Origin: Streptomyces liliifuscus | Lineage (GTDB): Bacteria; Actinomycetota; Actinomycetes; Streptomycetales; Streptomycetaceae | Length of the DNA: 64,000 bases | Assembly (NCBI RefSeq): GCF_016598615.1 | Contig: NZ_CP066832.1 | Coordinates: 124,001-188,000 of the forward strand | Direction: 5' to 3' | Shown here: piece by piece, positions 1 through 8,695 of the stretch | Numbering within the stretch: the stretch's first letter is position 1 | Layout: each line of letters opens with the position of its first letter | Translations under genes and position numbers: made by a program | Notes under the pieces: generated by a model | Database searches by the model: none | Seen by the model: the letters and a program-made list of their open reading frames with translations, nothing else | Told to the model about the DNA's origin: nothing

Positions 1-1
1 G

Positions 2-829
2 GTGGGTTCGTTCTTCGTGGTCGAACTGGTCTACGGGCTGCTGTCGGGCTCGCTCGCGCTCCTGTCGGATGCCGGGCACATGGCCGCCGACGTGGTGGCG
101 CTGGGCGCGGCGCTGGTGGCAACCCGGATAGCCACCCGGCCCGACACCACCGGCCGCCGCACCTACGGCTCCTATCGCGCAGAGGTGTTCGCCAGCCTGC
201 TCTCGGTGCTGCTGATGCTCGGCGTGTCGGTCTATGTGGTCGCCGAAGCCATCGGCCGCATCGGCGGCGACGCCGAGGTCGACTCCGGCCCCATGCTCGT
301 CGTGGGCGTGCTCGGCCTGGCGGTCAACGTGGCCGCGCTGCTCCTGCTGCGGTCCGGCGCGTCCGAGAGCCTGAACGTCAAGGGCGCCTACCTGGAAGTC
401 GTGGCCGACACCGCCGGCTCGGTCGGCGTGATTCTGGCGGGCGGGCTGGTGGCCGCCACCGGTCAGCCCCTCTGGGACACCCTGGTCGCCCTCGCCATCG
501 GTGCGTTCGTCGCGGTGCGCGCCGTTGCACTGGGCCGCGAGGTCTTCGCCGTCCTCGGCCAGCACGTGCCGACGGGCATGGACCAGGCCGCCGTGGCCGA
601 CGATCTGGCCGCCGTCGGCGGCGTGAAGGACGTGCATGACCTGCACCTGTGGACCCTGACCTCGGGCATGAACGTGGCAACGGCCCACTTGGTGACCGCC
701 GACCGCGCCGACAGCCACGCCGTCCTCGACGAGGCGCGCGACCTGCTGCGCGATCGCCATGGTGTCGCCCATGCCACCCTGCAGGTCGAACCCGCCGAGC
801 ACACCGGCTGCGAGCGCGTCGGCTGGTAG
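2..829 (+). CDS. CDF-family cation efflux transporter (5' partial)
   Basis: Inner-membrane divalent cation (Zn/Cd/Co-type) antiporter of the cation diffusion facilitator family. The frame is already open at the window edge and the first transmembrane helix looks cut, so the true start is probably upstream; 275 residues are visible against about 300 usual. The helix-2 metal motif LSDAGHMAAD is intact. The helix-5 motif, usually HVLGD, reads EVVAD, so the usual histidine is a glutamate, which may change metal preference. The C-terminal cytoplasmic domain contains VHDLHLWTL, as in ZitB/CzcD. A 9-bp hairpin follows the stop. Family call is firm; the metal is not. Confidence 0.9.
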   Translation: MGSFFVVELVYGLLSGSLALLSDAGHMAADVVALGAALVATRIATRPDTTGRRTYGSYRAEVFASLLSVLLMLGVSVYVVAEAIGRIGGDAEVDSGPMLVVGVLGLAVNVAALLLLRSGASESLNVKGAYLEVVADTAGSVGVILAGGLVAATGQPLWDTLVALAIGAFVAVRAVALGREVFAVLGQHVPTGMDQAAVADDLAAVGGVKDVHDLHLWTLTSGMNVATAHLVTADRADSHAVLDEARDLLRDRHGVAHATLQVEPAEHTGCERVGW

Positions 830-832
830 AGA

Positions 833-864
833 TGGCCTCTCCAGATGCCTCTGCCGAGAGGCCA
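833..864. terminator. Hairpin terminator between convergent CDF and TerC genes
   Basis: Perfect 9-bp inverted repeat TGGCCTCTC (833-841) and GAGAGGCCA (856-864) with a 14-base loop, starting 4 bases after the CDF stop. No T-tract follows, as is common in Streptomyces. Confidence 0.6.
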
Positions 865-1172
865 GTTGCAATCCGGTGGCCCAGGGGTGCTCGCTGGGTG
901 ACTCCTTCGCCCCCGGTTTACGGTGAGGACCTGGGTCGGGGCCGAGCACCTGCCCGGCCCCGTCCATCAGCCACTCGTCGGGGCCGCCGAGTCGTGTCCG
1001 CCCTACCTTCCCGATGGGGATGCCCAGACCGTGGGCCGTCCCACGGCCAGAGCGGGCGACCGCCATGTCAGGGCCCACCGGACGATGTCGCCGTCCGATG
1101 TACAGGGGTCCGCTGAGGCGTTCGTGCCGGGAATGGGTGGCACTCACGTGCGAGACCGCGGCCAGGGAGACC
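865..1172. other. Intergenic stretch with no recognisable gene
   Basis: About 300 bases between the CDF terminator and the TerC stop. The open frames crossing it translate to arginine/proline-rich composition typical of chance frames in high-GC DNA. I see no conserved motif. Confidence 0.5.
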
Positions 1173-2189
1173 TCAGTGGTCGGAAGGGCGGTGCTCGCCA
1201 TGCGCAGCGCGGGGCGGGGCGCCGATAACAGCTCCGGCGTGCGCCCGGGCCGCGGGATCGCGCCGGGACTTGAGCAGGCTGGCCACCGTGGTGACGGCCA
1301 GAACCCCGCCGATGACCGCCAGCGACACGGGCGTGGAGATCTCGGGCACCCCGGAGTCGAGGCCGTGCCCCCAGTGCAGGATCAGCTTCACCCCGATGAA
1401 CGCCAGGATCAGCGCCAGCCCGCTCGACAGGTACACCAGCCGGTCGAGCAGGCCGCTTACCAGGAAGAACAGCGCGCGCAGACCCAGCAGGGCGAAGGCG
1501 TTGGCGACGAAGACGATGTAAGCCTGTTCGGTCACTCCGAACACCGCTGGGATCGAGTCCAGCGCGAACAGGATGTCCGTGCCGCCGATGGCGATGAACA
1601 CCACGAACAGCGGCGTGACCACGCGCCGGCCGTCGATACGGGCCAGCAGCCGGCCACCGACGTAGGTGTCGCTGACCGGCAGCACCCGACGGCAGGAATG
1701 CACCAGCACGTTGTTCTCGACGTCGGGGTCCTCGTCACGATGGCGGTACAGCTGCACCGCGGTCCACAGCAGCAGCAGTCCGAAGAGCAGGAACATGAAG
1801 GAGAACAGCGACAGCAGCGTTGCTCCCAGGGCGATGAAGATCGCTCGCAGGACCAGGGCGGCGATGATGCCGAAGGTGAGCACCCGCTGCTGGTGCTCAC
1901 GGGGCACCGCGAACGTCGACATGATGATCACGAAGACGAAGAGGTTGTCGACTGACAGACTCTTCTCCACGATGTAGCCGGCGAAGTACTCGGCGCCGTA
2001 TTCCCACCCCACCTGAGTGGCGAAGACCAGGCCGAAGACCACCGCCACCGCGATGTAGAAGGCGGACCAGGCGGCCGCCTCCCGGAAGCCCACCGCGTGC
2101 GGACGTACCGTGCCCACCACCAGATCCAGGGCAAGGAGCGCCAGGATCACACCGATCGTCAGAGCCCACCCGAGCGCGGTGACCTGCAT
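1173..2189 (-). CDS. TerC family integral membrane protein
   Basis: Polytopic membrane protein of the TerC/Alx family, linked to tellurite resistance, manganese export and metal loading of exported proteins. It has 338 residues, normal for the family. Conserved pieces include WEYGAEYFAGYIVEKSLSVD in the early part and GGTDILFALDSIPA later; the acidic residues in these helices are thought to bind metal. The open frame continues far upstream, but the ATG at 2189 is chosen because GGGAGG lies 6 bases before it and the protein starts straight into a helix. It converges on the CDF gene. Confidence 0.9.
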   Translation of the reverse strand: MQVTALGWALTIGVILALLALDLVVGTVRPHAVGFREAAAWSAFYIAVAVVFGLVFATQVGWEYGAEYFAGYIVEKSLSVDNLFVFVIIMSTFAVPREHQQRVLTFGIIAALVLRAIFIALGATLLSLFSFMFLLFGLLLLWTAVQLYRHRDEDPDVENNVLVHSCRRVLPVSDTYVGGRLLARIDGRRVVTPLFVVFIAIGGTDILFALDSIPAVFGVTEQAYIVFVANAFALLGLRALFFLVSGLLDRLVYLSSGLALILAFIGVKLILHWGHGLDSGVPEISTPVSLAVIGGVLAVTTVASLLKSRRDPAARAHAGAVIGAPPRAAHGEHRPSDH

Positions 2190-3077
2190 ACCAGACCTCC
2201 CATTGGTCTCGTCTTCGTCGGACGCCGCACCATGCCCGCGTCGGACCTGCGCGTCACTTCCACGATCATCTCCGGCCATCACCGGATGCCTGAACATCGA
2301 AGTGCCCGACCCGCTGGTAGTCGTCCTCCTGCCATCCGTGATGAGCATTCGCGGCGTCGGAGTGACTGTCTCACCCGCCGGCCGTGGGTGCTCGCCCGCC
2401 GGAGCCGGGCCTGGCCCGACCGGATCGCCTGCCGGCTTGCCTACGCGCCCAACGGCACCAAGCCCGAGCGCTTGGGCGGGATCGCCGACGCCGCTGGGCG
2501 ATCGAATTCGCCCTGCAGTCCGGCGCGGATGGGGTGAGCGCATCGCTGTGGCCGCTGTCGACCGCCAGCCGTGCACATGGGACAGGGCCACCGATGACTC
2601 CGAGTGTGCCCGCTGCTGCGCCCGATCGGAACAGCCGCCTCCGCTGGCGGCGAGGAGCGCGGAGGTGATCGCGGTTCCCACGCGGCCGAGCACAGGGCGG
2701 GCAGCCGGGCGTGCGGTCACTGAAGTCCCTTGCGTAGCTGTAGGTTCCGATCTGCAATGTCCTCGGGCGTCGCGCTGACCTCGTGCTTTGGTCAACTGTC
2801 CGGACGGCTTGTCAGCGGATTTGTCCAGCCGGTCTGTCGCAGTGGCGAGGAGGTCGAGCGGGAGACCGCAAGGACCCAGTACGTGCCCCGCGACGAAGTC
2901 ACCTGCGACTGAGCGACCGCCGAGAGATCAGCGCGACCAGGCGGCGCGCTCCCGGGCGGGGATTCGGAACGACCCCGTCGGCGGTACCCGCCGAACCCGG
3001 CTGGTTCAGAACCTGGCCCAGGGCCGCGTCCTCGTGGGGGTTCGAACCCGCCCGGGAAGCGCACGCATTTCGGCCGG
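2190..3077. other. Long non-coding or decayed stretch
   Basis: Nearly 900 bases upstream of the TerC gene. The frames that stay open are low-complexity arginine/proline-rich and match nothing I recognise. The first 150-200 bases must hold the TerC promoter and leader. I looked for a manganese (yybP-ykoY) riboswitch and could not support one. The right part runs into a ccdA remnant, so this is probably eroded DNA. Confidence 0.45.
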
Positions 3078-3389
3078 GGCTGGCCCCCGTGCATCGGCCC
3101 GACCCTCGCCGCCGTCCTCAGCCTGTACGTCACCACGGGCAGCGCCGGACGCGGCGCCATACTCGCCTTCGTCTACAGCGTCGGCCTGGGCCTGCAGTTC
3201 CTCGTCGCCGTGATCGGCTTCCGGCGCGCGCTGAAGGCGTTCGGGCTCGCGCGCTGTAACGCGCGGGGCATGATGCGGTTCGGTGGAGCGGTGCTCGTCC
3301 TCGTCGGAATCCTCCAAGTCAGCGGTATCTGAACGTACTTCACGGGGCAACTGCGCTACGGGTTGGCGGGCGTCCAGCCGTGGCTGTAG
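3078..3389 (+). pseudogene. ccdA: CcdA/DsbD-type cytochrome c biogenesis protein, C-terminal remnant
   Basis: Only the second half of a CcdA-like thiol-disulfide membrane transporter remains. The frame reads GWPPCIGPTLAAVLSLY, with the conserved PCIGPTL cysteine helix, then LAFVYSVGLGLQFLVA and the final helix GGAVLVLVGILQVSGI. An in-frame TGA at 3330-3332 falls where the family usually has Trp (GIW-type); the same frame then continues TYFTGQLRYGLAGVQPWL to a TAG at 3387. No start and no N-terminal half are recognisable upstream, so this is a decayed fragment with a nonsense change. The family call is made from motif memory. Confidence 0.7.
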
Positions 3390-3574
3390 CGCCCCATCCG
3401 CGAGAAGCAACAACAGCTCGGCCAGGAAACAGCGTCTGGCGGATTCACCTGCCGCTCCACCGGGCCGCTTTCGGCCAGAAAGCGTGCCCAGCAGCACCCA
3501 ACAGGGGGTGGTCCGCACCCTGGTCGGACACACCGCCCTCGAAGGCGACACCGGGCAGGGATAATTGCCTCAAC

Positions 3575-4162
3575 ATGTTCGTCCAGTCTGTCGGTGACCG
3601 AACCGTGAAGGGCAGCGCCGTCCGCGCAGCCGCCGTCGCGGTGCTCGGCAGTGCCCTGGCCGCCGGACTTCACCACGCCACGGGCGACTCGCCGGTTTCA
3701 GGGCCGGCGGTGGCACTCGCGGCATCCGTACTATTCGTGGGCGCGTTCCTCGCGTTCGCGGTCTGCTCGCCCCGTACGACGGCGCTGCTCCTCGCGGCCG
3801 CGCAGGCGGCCCTGCCGATCTGGCTCAACACCACCGAACCGCTGGCTGCTTCGGACGGCCATTACCGGTTGCTGCCCACGTGGCACCACAGCAGTCCGGC
3901 CATGGCCGCCCTGAACCTCACGGTGGCCGTGGCGCTGACCTGGCTGTTGAGCAGTGCGTGCGAGTTGCCCGCCCGGCTGGTGAACGCCTGCCTGGAGCCT
4001 GCCCGGCAGTGGCTGCTCCGACTGGCCGGCTTCCTCGGACTGCCTCTCCCTCTTCCCTACGAAGCGGTGACGTCCCGTCCCCGAGGGCGAGCCTCGGACA
4101 TTCCGCTGCTTCCTGTCGCCTGCCTCGTTCTTCGGCATCAGCGCGTGCCGTGCGGGCCGTGA
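3575..4162 (+). CDS. Polytopic membrane protein, paralogue A of a copper-region family
   Basis: A 195-residue hydrophobic protein of unknown function with about four helices and a short polar tail. Features shared with the proteins encoded at 21954-22934 and 27465-28136 are a GHH/LHH pair after helix 1, a middle helix with an AQ...L pattern, a His-containing loop (HYRLLPTWHHSS) and a late LTWLLSSACE/VAWLLHRADA helix. The His-rich loops and the location in a metal island suggest a metal- or redox-linked membrane role, but this is inference. The start is the ATG at 3575; a GTG a few codons later is an alternative. A hairpin follows the stop. Confidence 0.6.
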   Translation: MFVQSVGDRTVKGSAVRAAAVAVLGSALAAGLHHATGDSPVSGPAVALAASVLFVGAFLAFAVCSPRTTALLLAAAQAALPIWLNTTEPLAASDGHYRLLPTWHHSSPAMAALNLTVAVALTWLLSSACELPARLVNACLEPARQWLLRLAGFLGLPLPLPYEAVTSRPRGRASDIPLLPVACLVLRHQRVPCGP

Positions 4163-4163
4163 G

Positions 4164-4180
4164 TTCGGCGTATCGCCGAA
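4164..4180 (+). terminator. Short hairpin after the membrane protein gene
   Basis: Perfect 7-bp inverted repeat TTCGGCG / CGCCGAA around a 3-base loop, beginning 2 bases after the stop codon at 4162. A small but well placed terminator candidate. Confidence 0.45.
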
Positions 4181-4273
4181 TCCGTCCGCACGACTCGTGC
4201 GACCGGCCCGGAGCCGTGATCGTGCACGGCCCGGGGACCGTTCGCGACCACTGATGTCCTGGAGCGTTTCGCC

Positions 4274-4561
4274 ATGCCCATCCCATTGGCCGGGTGGTGC
4301 CCGGACGGTTTCGTCCGTGCAGTCCTGGGATCCGACAGCCCCGCACCCGATGACAGGTACGCACCCGAGCACGAGGATTCCGGCGGAGGTCTGCTCGACT
4401 TCCTCGCTTCCACCCAGATGATCCTGCTTATGGTCTTGGGGGTGTTGGCCGTTGTCCTGCTGGTATGGGTGCACTTCATGCACCGCCGGGAGGACAGGAA
4501 CCTCGACAGGGAGGCTCCTCGCGGTCCGGCGCCGCAAGCGCAAGACCGCGAAGGGGAGTGA
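4274..4561 (+). CDS. Small single-TM hypothetical protein
   Basis: A 95-residue protein with a polar N-terminus, one clear transmembrane helix (MILLMVLGVLAVVLLVWVHF) and a basic/acidic C-terminal tail. I do not recognise a family. It is supported as a real gene by the well-formed helix and by its position directly before a strong bidirectional terminator at 4564. The start at ATG 4274 lacks a strong ribosome site, so a later start cannot be excluded. Confidence 0.5.
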   Translation: MPIPLAGWCPDGFVRAVLGSDSPAPDDRYAPEHEDSGGGLLDFLASTQMILLMVLGVLAVVLLVWVHFMHRREDRNLDREAPRGPAPQAQDREGE

Positions 4562-4563
4562 CA

Positions 4564-4598
4564 CCTGGGAGGCCGACCGCTCCGGTCGGCCTCCCAGG
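4564..4598. terminator. Strong bidirectional terminator
   Basis: Perfect 15-bp inverted repeat CCTGGGAGGCCGACC / GGTCGGCCTCCCAGG with a 5-base loop, lying between the convergent genes ending at 4561 (+) and 4607 (-). Confidence 0.85.
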
Positions 4599-4606
4599 CG
4601 GTTGCA

Positions 4607-5866
4607 TCAGGCAGGGGCGAGCTGTGGTTCCTCTCGTACGGCCAGGCGCCCGCTGCGGGCGAGCGCGGCGACGGATGCCGCACAGATGAGACCGGTGACG
4701 GTCAGCATGCACCAGGTCAGCCAGAGGGCGTCGTGCCTCGCGGCGAAGTCCCAGAGGGCGCCGGTGGCGAGGTTGCCGAGGGTGATGCCGAAGCCGGAGA
4801 CGGTGTTGTACAGGCCGTAGTGGGTGGCGACGAGGCGGTTGCCGGAGAGGGTGACGACGGTGTCCATCTCGAACGGGTAGACCACCGCGCTGCCCGCCGC
4901 GAGCAGCACCACGGCCGCCACCAGGGCGGCGAGCACCGCGCCGGTGGCGCCGGGCGGGGTGAGGGCCAGCGGCAGGAAGGCGAGTCCCATCGCGGTCAGT
5001 CCGCGGACCAGTGCCCGCCCGGAACTCCACCGCTGCTTCGCCCAGCCGGTGAGCCTGAGCTGACCCATGACGGCGACTGCGGCGGAGACGACGAAGAGGC
5101 CGCTGGTGACCCAAGTGCCCTTCGATCCCAGGGCGTTGGACGCGGCCAGGGGAAGGGCGAGGTAGACCTGGAAGGTCAGGACGTACGAGCCGATCATCGC
5201 AGTGGCGAAGAGCAGGAAGGGCCGGTTGGCGACGACCGTGCGCCACTGGGCCAGCACCCCGTCCGGTGCGGCCGTGGTGCCTGCCGTGTCGCCGTGGCGT
5301 GCGGGCAGAGCACGCCACTGCAGCACGGTCAGTACGGCGAAGATGGCGGCGGCCACGGTGCACACGAGCCGGAAGTCGGCGGCCAGCAGGGCGAGTCCGA
5401 CCAGCGGGCCCAGCAGCATTCCGGCCTGGTAGTAGACGTTGAAGGTGGCGAAGGCGTCCACGCGCCGCTCGCCCGCCTCGACGGCCAGGTAGGCGCGGAC
5501 GGCGGGGTTGAACAGGGCGCCCGCGAAGCCGGTGGCCGCCGAGGCGGCGATGAGGGCGGGGAGGCTGTCGACCCAGCCGAGCAGGCCGAAGCCGAGCGTG
5601 CGCAGGAGACAGCCGGCCATGATCGGGGCCTTGTAGCCGAAGCGGTCGGCGAGTGTGCCGCCGATCAGGAACATGCCCTGCTGGGAGAAGTTGCGCACGC
5701 CCAGGACGAGTCCGACCGCCCAGGCCGCGAGACCGAGCCCTCCGGACAGGTGGGCGGCGAGGTAGGGCATGAGCATGTAGAAGGCGAGGTTGATGGCGAA
5801 CTGGTTGGCCATCAACAGGCGTACGGCGGGCGGGAAGGAGCGGGTCTGCTGCCACAGGGTCTTCAT
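4607..5866 (-). CDS. MFS transporter paired with a cysteine-synthase-like enzyme
   Basis: A 419-residue major facilitator with about 12 helices. The loop GGTLADRFGYKAPIM matches the MFS motif-A region between helices 2 and 3. Probably an exporter of a small polar compound. Its ATG overlaps the stop of the upstream PLP enzyme gene by four bases (5863-5866), so the two are translationally coupled and probably act on the same compound. The ATG at 5866 begins a sensible N-terminus (MKTLWQQTRSF). Substrate unknown. A strong terminator lies just past the stop. Confidence 0.88.
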   Translation of the reverse strand: MKTLWQQTRSFPPAVRLLMANQFAINLAFYMLMPYLAAHLSGGLGLAAWAVGLVLGVRNFSQQGMFLIGGTLADRFGYKAPIMAGCLLRTLGFGLLGWVDSLPALIAASAATGFAGALFNPAVRAYLAVEAGERRVDAFATFNVYYQAGMLLGPLVGLALLAADFRLVCTVAAAIFAVLTVLQWRALPARHGDTAGTTAAPDGVLAQWRTVVANRPFLLFATAMIGSYVLTFQVYLALPLAASNALGSKGTWVTSGLFVVSAAVAVMGQLRLTGWAKQRWSSGRALVRGLTAMGLAFLPLALTPPGATGAVLAALVAAVVLLAAGSAVVYPFEMDTVVTLSGNRLVATHYGLYNTVSGFGITLGNLATGALWDFAARHDALWLTWCMLTVTGLICAASVAALARSGRLAVREEPQLAPA

Positions 5867-7017
5867 CGGGCGGCTCCCGCGAGAGCCTGCTCGACGGCAT
5901 TCTGCTCGCCGGTGGTGGCGAGCGGGTCGGCGATGCGTGTGCAGCGGGTCCAGCGGGTGACGACCCGGTCGCCGGGGTGGGCGATCTCGTCCGGGTCGTC
6001 GGCGGGCAGGTGGCCGAGGAGGTCGTGTTCGCGGCAGTAGGTGTCGTTGAAGATGGTGCCGACGTAGCGTTGCGGGCCGTCGGGGAAGACGGCGACGACC
6101 CGGTTCTCGGCGGGCAGGGTGCGGGCCAGCCAGCGCGCGACGAGCGCGACGGCGCCGACGCTCCAGCCGCCGGTGGCGTAGTGGTGGCGGGCCAGGCGCC
6201 GGGCGGCCCACACGGCTTCGGGCGCGGCGACCCAGTGGACCTCGTCGAACAGGTCGTAGGCGACGTTGCGGGGATAGATGCTGCTGCCCAGGCCGCGCAT
6301 CAGGCGCGGGGCGGCGGGCTGGCCGAAGATGGTCGAGCCGGTGGTGTCCACGCCCACGACCCGCAGCCGGGGGAAGAAGCCACGGAGAACGGAGGCGATG
6401 CCGGCGGAGTGGCCGCCGGTGCCGACGGAGACGACGAGGGTGTCGATGCGGCCGAGCTGGGCGACGAGTTCGTGGGCCAGCGGAGCGTAGGCGGCCACGT
6501 TGTCGGGGTTGTTGTACTGGTCGGGACACCAGGCATCAGGATGACGGTTGAGGAGTTCCTCCACGCGGTGGCGGCGAGCCTCCTGCCACCCTCCGGTGGG
6601 GTGCGGGGTGTCGACGAGTTCGACCTCGGCCCCGTACGCGGTGAGCAGGCCGGTCATGAGAGGTTCCATGCCGGGGTCGGTGACCACGGTGACCGGGTGG
6701 CCGTACGTGGCTCCGGCGAGGGCCAGGCCGAGGCCGAGGGTGCCGGAGGTGGACTCGACGATCCGCGCGCCGGGCAGCAGCTGGCCGCGTTCGCGGGCGG
6801 CGCGGACCATGTGCAGGGCGGTGCGGTCTTTGATGCCGCCGGGGTTGTGGCCTTCGAGCTTGACCCAGAAGCCGCGTCCGGCGGGGGCGAAGGGTTCACC
6901 GATCCACAGGACAGGGGTGCCGCCGACCAGGCCGGCGGGGGTGTGCAGCGGATGTTCGGCGCCGGCCAGCAGCTGGGCGGGCGAGGTGGGCACAACGGTG
7001 CGGGTGAGGTGGTTCAT
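5863..7017 (-). CDS. PLP-dependent cysteine synthase/cystathionine beta-synthase family enzyme
   Basis: Cytoplasmic fold-type II PLP enzyme of 384 residues, longer than the roughly 310 of CysK. The PLP lysine lies in NPGGIKDR and the asparagine loop in ESTSGTLGLGLA. The phosphate-binding loop is SVGTGGHSAG. The family adds a nucleophile to an activated serine or replaces its beta substituent. The C-terminal 70 residues (from about HDLLGHLPADDP) go beyond the catalytic core. Start ATG 7017 has GGAGAAG upstream. Coupling to an MFS gene suggests that it makes or modifies an exported amino acid rather than housekeeping cysteine; this is inference. Confidence 0.85.
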   Translation of the reverse strand: MNHLTRTVVPTSPAQLLAGAEHPLHTPAGLVGGTPVLWIGEPFAPAGRGFWVKLEGHNPGGIKDRTALHMVRAARERGQLLPGARIVESTSGTLGLGLALAGATYGHPVTVVTDPGMEPLMTGLLTAYGAEVELVDTPHPTGGWQEARRHRVEELLNRHPDAWCPDQYNNPDNVAAYAPLAHELVAQLGRIDTLVVSVGTGGHSAGIASVLRGFFPRLRVVGVDTTGSTIFGQPAAPRLMRGLGSSIYPRNVAYDLFDEVHWVAAPEAVWAARRLARHHYATGGWSVGAVALVARWLARTLPAENRVVAVFPDGPQRYVGTIFNDTYCREHDLLGHLPADDPDEIAHPGDRVVTRWTRCTRIADPLATTGEQNAVEQALAGAAR

Positions 7018-7136
7018 GGCGTGCTTCTCCTGCGGCCGGCGCCGCGAACGGCGACCGGTCGTATGAACGGGGGAAGAGGCGGAGGTGATCGGCTGCCGCG
7101 CCGGAGTCGTCAGGGAGGGCTAGGCAGCAGGGACGA

Positions 7137-7583
7137 TCAGGTCCGCCACACGCCGATACGGGACCGCGTCTGCCCGGTGGATGACACGCCGGGCGTGGCG
7201 GGCGTGGACTGAAGGGCCGGGGACGGGGGCGGCGGCTGGGTGCCGAGGAATTCGGCGCGGGAAGCGTCATGAACCGCGGGAACGGCCAGGGCGACATCGC
7301 GCGGGGGCTGAACCGTCGGCTCATCCAGGCCCCAGCAGTGCACACCGCCGTGGTCTGCGGGAGCCGCCTGCCGCGCCATCGTCTGCTGCGGCCGCTCGGG
7401 GGCCTGCCCACAGCTCGCGGAGGAGGCGAACAGCGGCGTGTCGGCCTGCCCAGCCGGGGTAGCTGTAGGGCCGTGTGCGCAGGCCAGGACATGTACGAGC
7501 GCGGCCAGCAACACCAGGAGCACCGCTCCGGTCCGTGCCACGGAGCGGCTGCTTCGAGAGACCGAGCCAGCCCACATGAACAC
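7137..7583 (-). CDS. Small single-TM, His/Cys-containing protein
   Basis: A 148-residue protein with one N-terminal helix (AVLLVLLAALVHVLACAHG), a proline-rich extracytoplasmic part with scattered His and Cys (DHGGVHCWGLDE), and a short C-terminus ending VWRT. It resembles the small Streptomyces proteins of DUF6153 type found near copper genes, including one at 16686-17096. Function unknown. The start is GTG 7583 or ATG 7577. It is divergent from the gene at 7835 across a locally AT-rich promoter region (about 7585-7635). Confidence 0.5.
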   Translation of the reverse strand: MFMWAGSVSRSSRSVARTGAVLLVLLAALVHVLACAHGPTATPAGQADTPLFASSASCGQAPERPQQTMARQAAPADHGGVHCWGLDEPTVQPPRDVALAVPAVHDASRAEFLGTQPPPPSPALQSTPATPGVSSTGQTRSRIGVWRT

Positions 7584-7834
7584 AAAGAGTAATCAATAGA
7601 TCACGTAAAGTTCTTGTTAAAGGTGATTGCTCCACGCGGTGCCGAGCCTCGGCGCGATGGTGAAATTCCCCGCGCCGCCCGGATCCGTATGCGTCTTGGG
7701 CGGACGCCCGTACGGGCAACTTCCGTTACCCCCGATCACCGCATCGGGTGAATCCCGGCCCCGATCGGCCGCATCCAGGCCGCACCGCCCGGCATCCGGA
7801 GGTTCTCTGAGCGGGAGCACACCAGGAGATCCGG

Positions 7835-8263
7835 ATGCGGCACACCCCCGGCACGACAGCACCCAGGCCCGCGGCAGCCCGCGGCCTGGGCGCTGTCGTG
7901 CTGCTCGCGCTCCTGGCCCTCCTGCACGCGACGTTCAGCCCCGGCCCGTCGCACCTGACCGCGCTCGACCTGGACGGCTGCCGACTGCGTGCCGCCGCGA
8001 CGAGCGCGCACCTCTGCGAAACGGCACCGCCGGTGGTCGTGACCGCAGCGGGCGCCGAAGGCCATCAGGACGGCGACGCGCCCCAGTCCTGCGACGCCTC
8101 CGGCTACGGGCCACGCCAACTCGCGGACCTCTCCCACCCCCCGGCCGTGTCCGGCACCACACCAGGCGCCCCCGCGGCCTCATCGCCGGGCAACGTGTCA
8201 CCCGCCGTGACGAGTGCGTCCGCCCCGGGTTCGCCCTTCGGCTCGGTCGTCCTGCGCTGCTGA
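7835..8263 (+). CDS. Small single-TM protein with C-terminal LRC
   Basis: A 142-residue protein with one N-terminal helix (LGAVVLLALLALLHATF), three cysteines in the extracytoplasmic part (GCRL, HLCE, QSCD) and a C-terminus ending VVLRC. The start ATG 7835 has CAGGAG upstream. The layout (helix, LxH after the helix, low-complexity stretch, conserved hydrophobic-RC end) is shared with the protein at 8696-9163. Function unknown; probably membrane-anchored. Confidence 0.55.
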   Translation: MRHTPGTTAPRPAAARGLGAVVLLALLALLHATFSPGPSHLTALDLDGCRLRAAATSAHLCETAPPVVVTAAGAEGHQDGDAPQSCDASGYGPRQLADLSHPPAVSGTTPGAPAASSPGNVSPAVTSASAPGSPFGSVVLRC

Positions 8264-8348
8264 GAGGAACCGGCGCCCCGCCCTGACATGCGCGCGGGCA
8301 CCTCACCGGTTCCCCTCCCTTCCCTGACTGCACCGCAGGAGCATCACC

Positions 8349-8570
8349 ATGCCCATGGACGTCTACGCCGCCGTCGGCGCGCTCGTACGCGCCGAGATCG
8401 CCTACACGCACACCCAGCCGCCCCACCCGCCGGCAGACGATGCCGCGGTCCGCGAGGAGATCGTCGCGGCGAAGCCCCCGGCCGCGGCGGCCTCGCCCGA
8501 GCCCGTCCGGCGGCGCCTGCGCACACGGGCCACCGCGGTCCTGCGCCGACTCGCCGCAGTCTCCGGGTAG
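8349..8570 (+). CDS. Small hypothetical protein
   Basis: A 73-residue soluble protein starting MPMDVYAAVGALVRAEIAY, with a proline/alanine-rich middle and a basic C-terminus (VRRRLRTRATAVLRRL). A clear AGGAG site lies 6 bases before ATG 8349. It sits between two small membrane protein genes and could be cotranscribed with them. No family recognised. Confidence 0.5.
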   Translation: MPMDVYAAVGALVRAEIAYTHTQPPHPPADDAAVREEIVAAKPPAAAASPEPVRRRLRTRATAVLRRLAAVSG

Positions 8571-8695
8571 TGCCGCACCGCCGCCCGGTCCTCACCGGCT
8601 GCCTACATCCGGCAAGCTCCGCCGAACCGGGTGATTGCTCTTGCAACCAGGGTGCCGGTGTTGCTCATGTCACCTTTTCCACCCGGGAGTTCAGC

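Noticed and set aside
2190..2400. Manganese riboswitch upstream of TerC
   Set aside because: I could not find the conserved yybP-ykoY core in the leader.
2371..2795. N-terminal extension or separate gene upstream of TerC
   Set aside because: The frame is open but Arg/Pro/Ser-rich and unlike any TerC N-terminus; a strong ribosome site at 2195-2200 sets the start at 2189.
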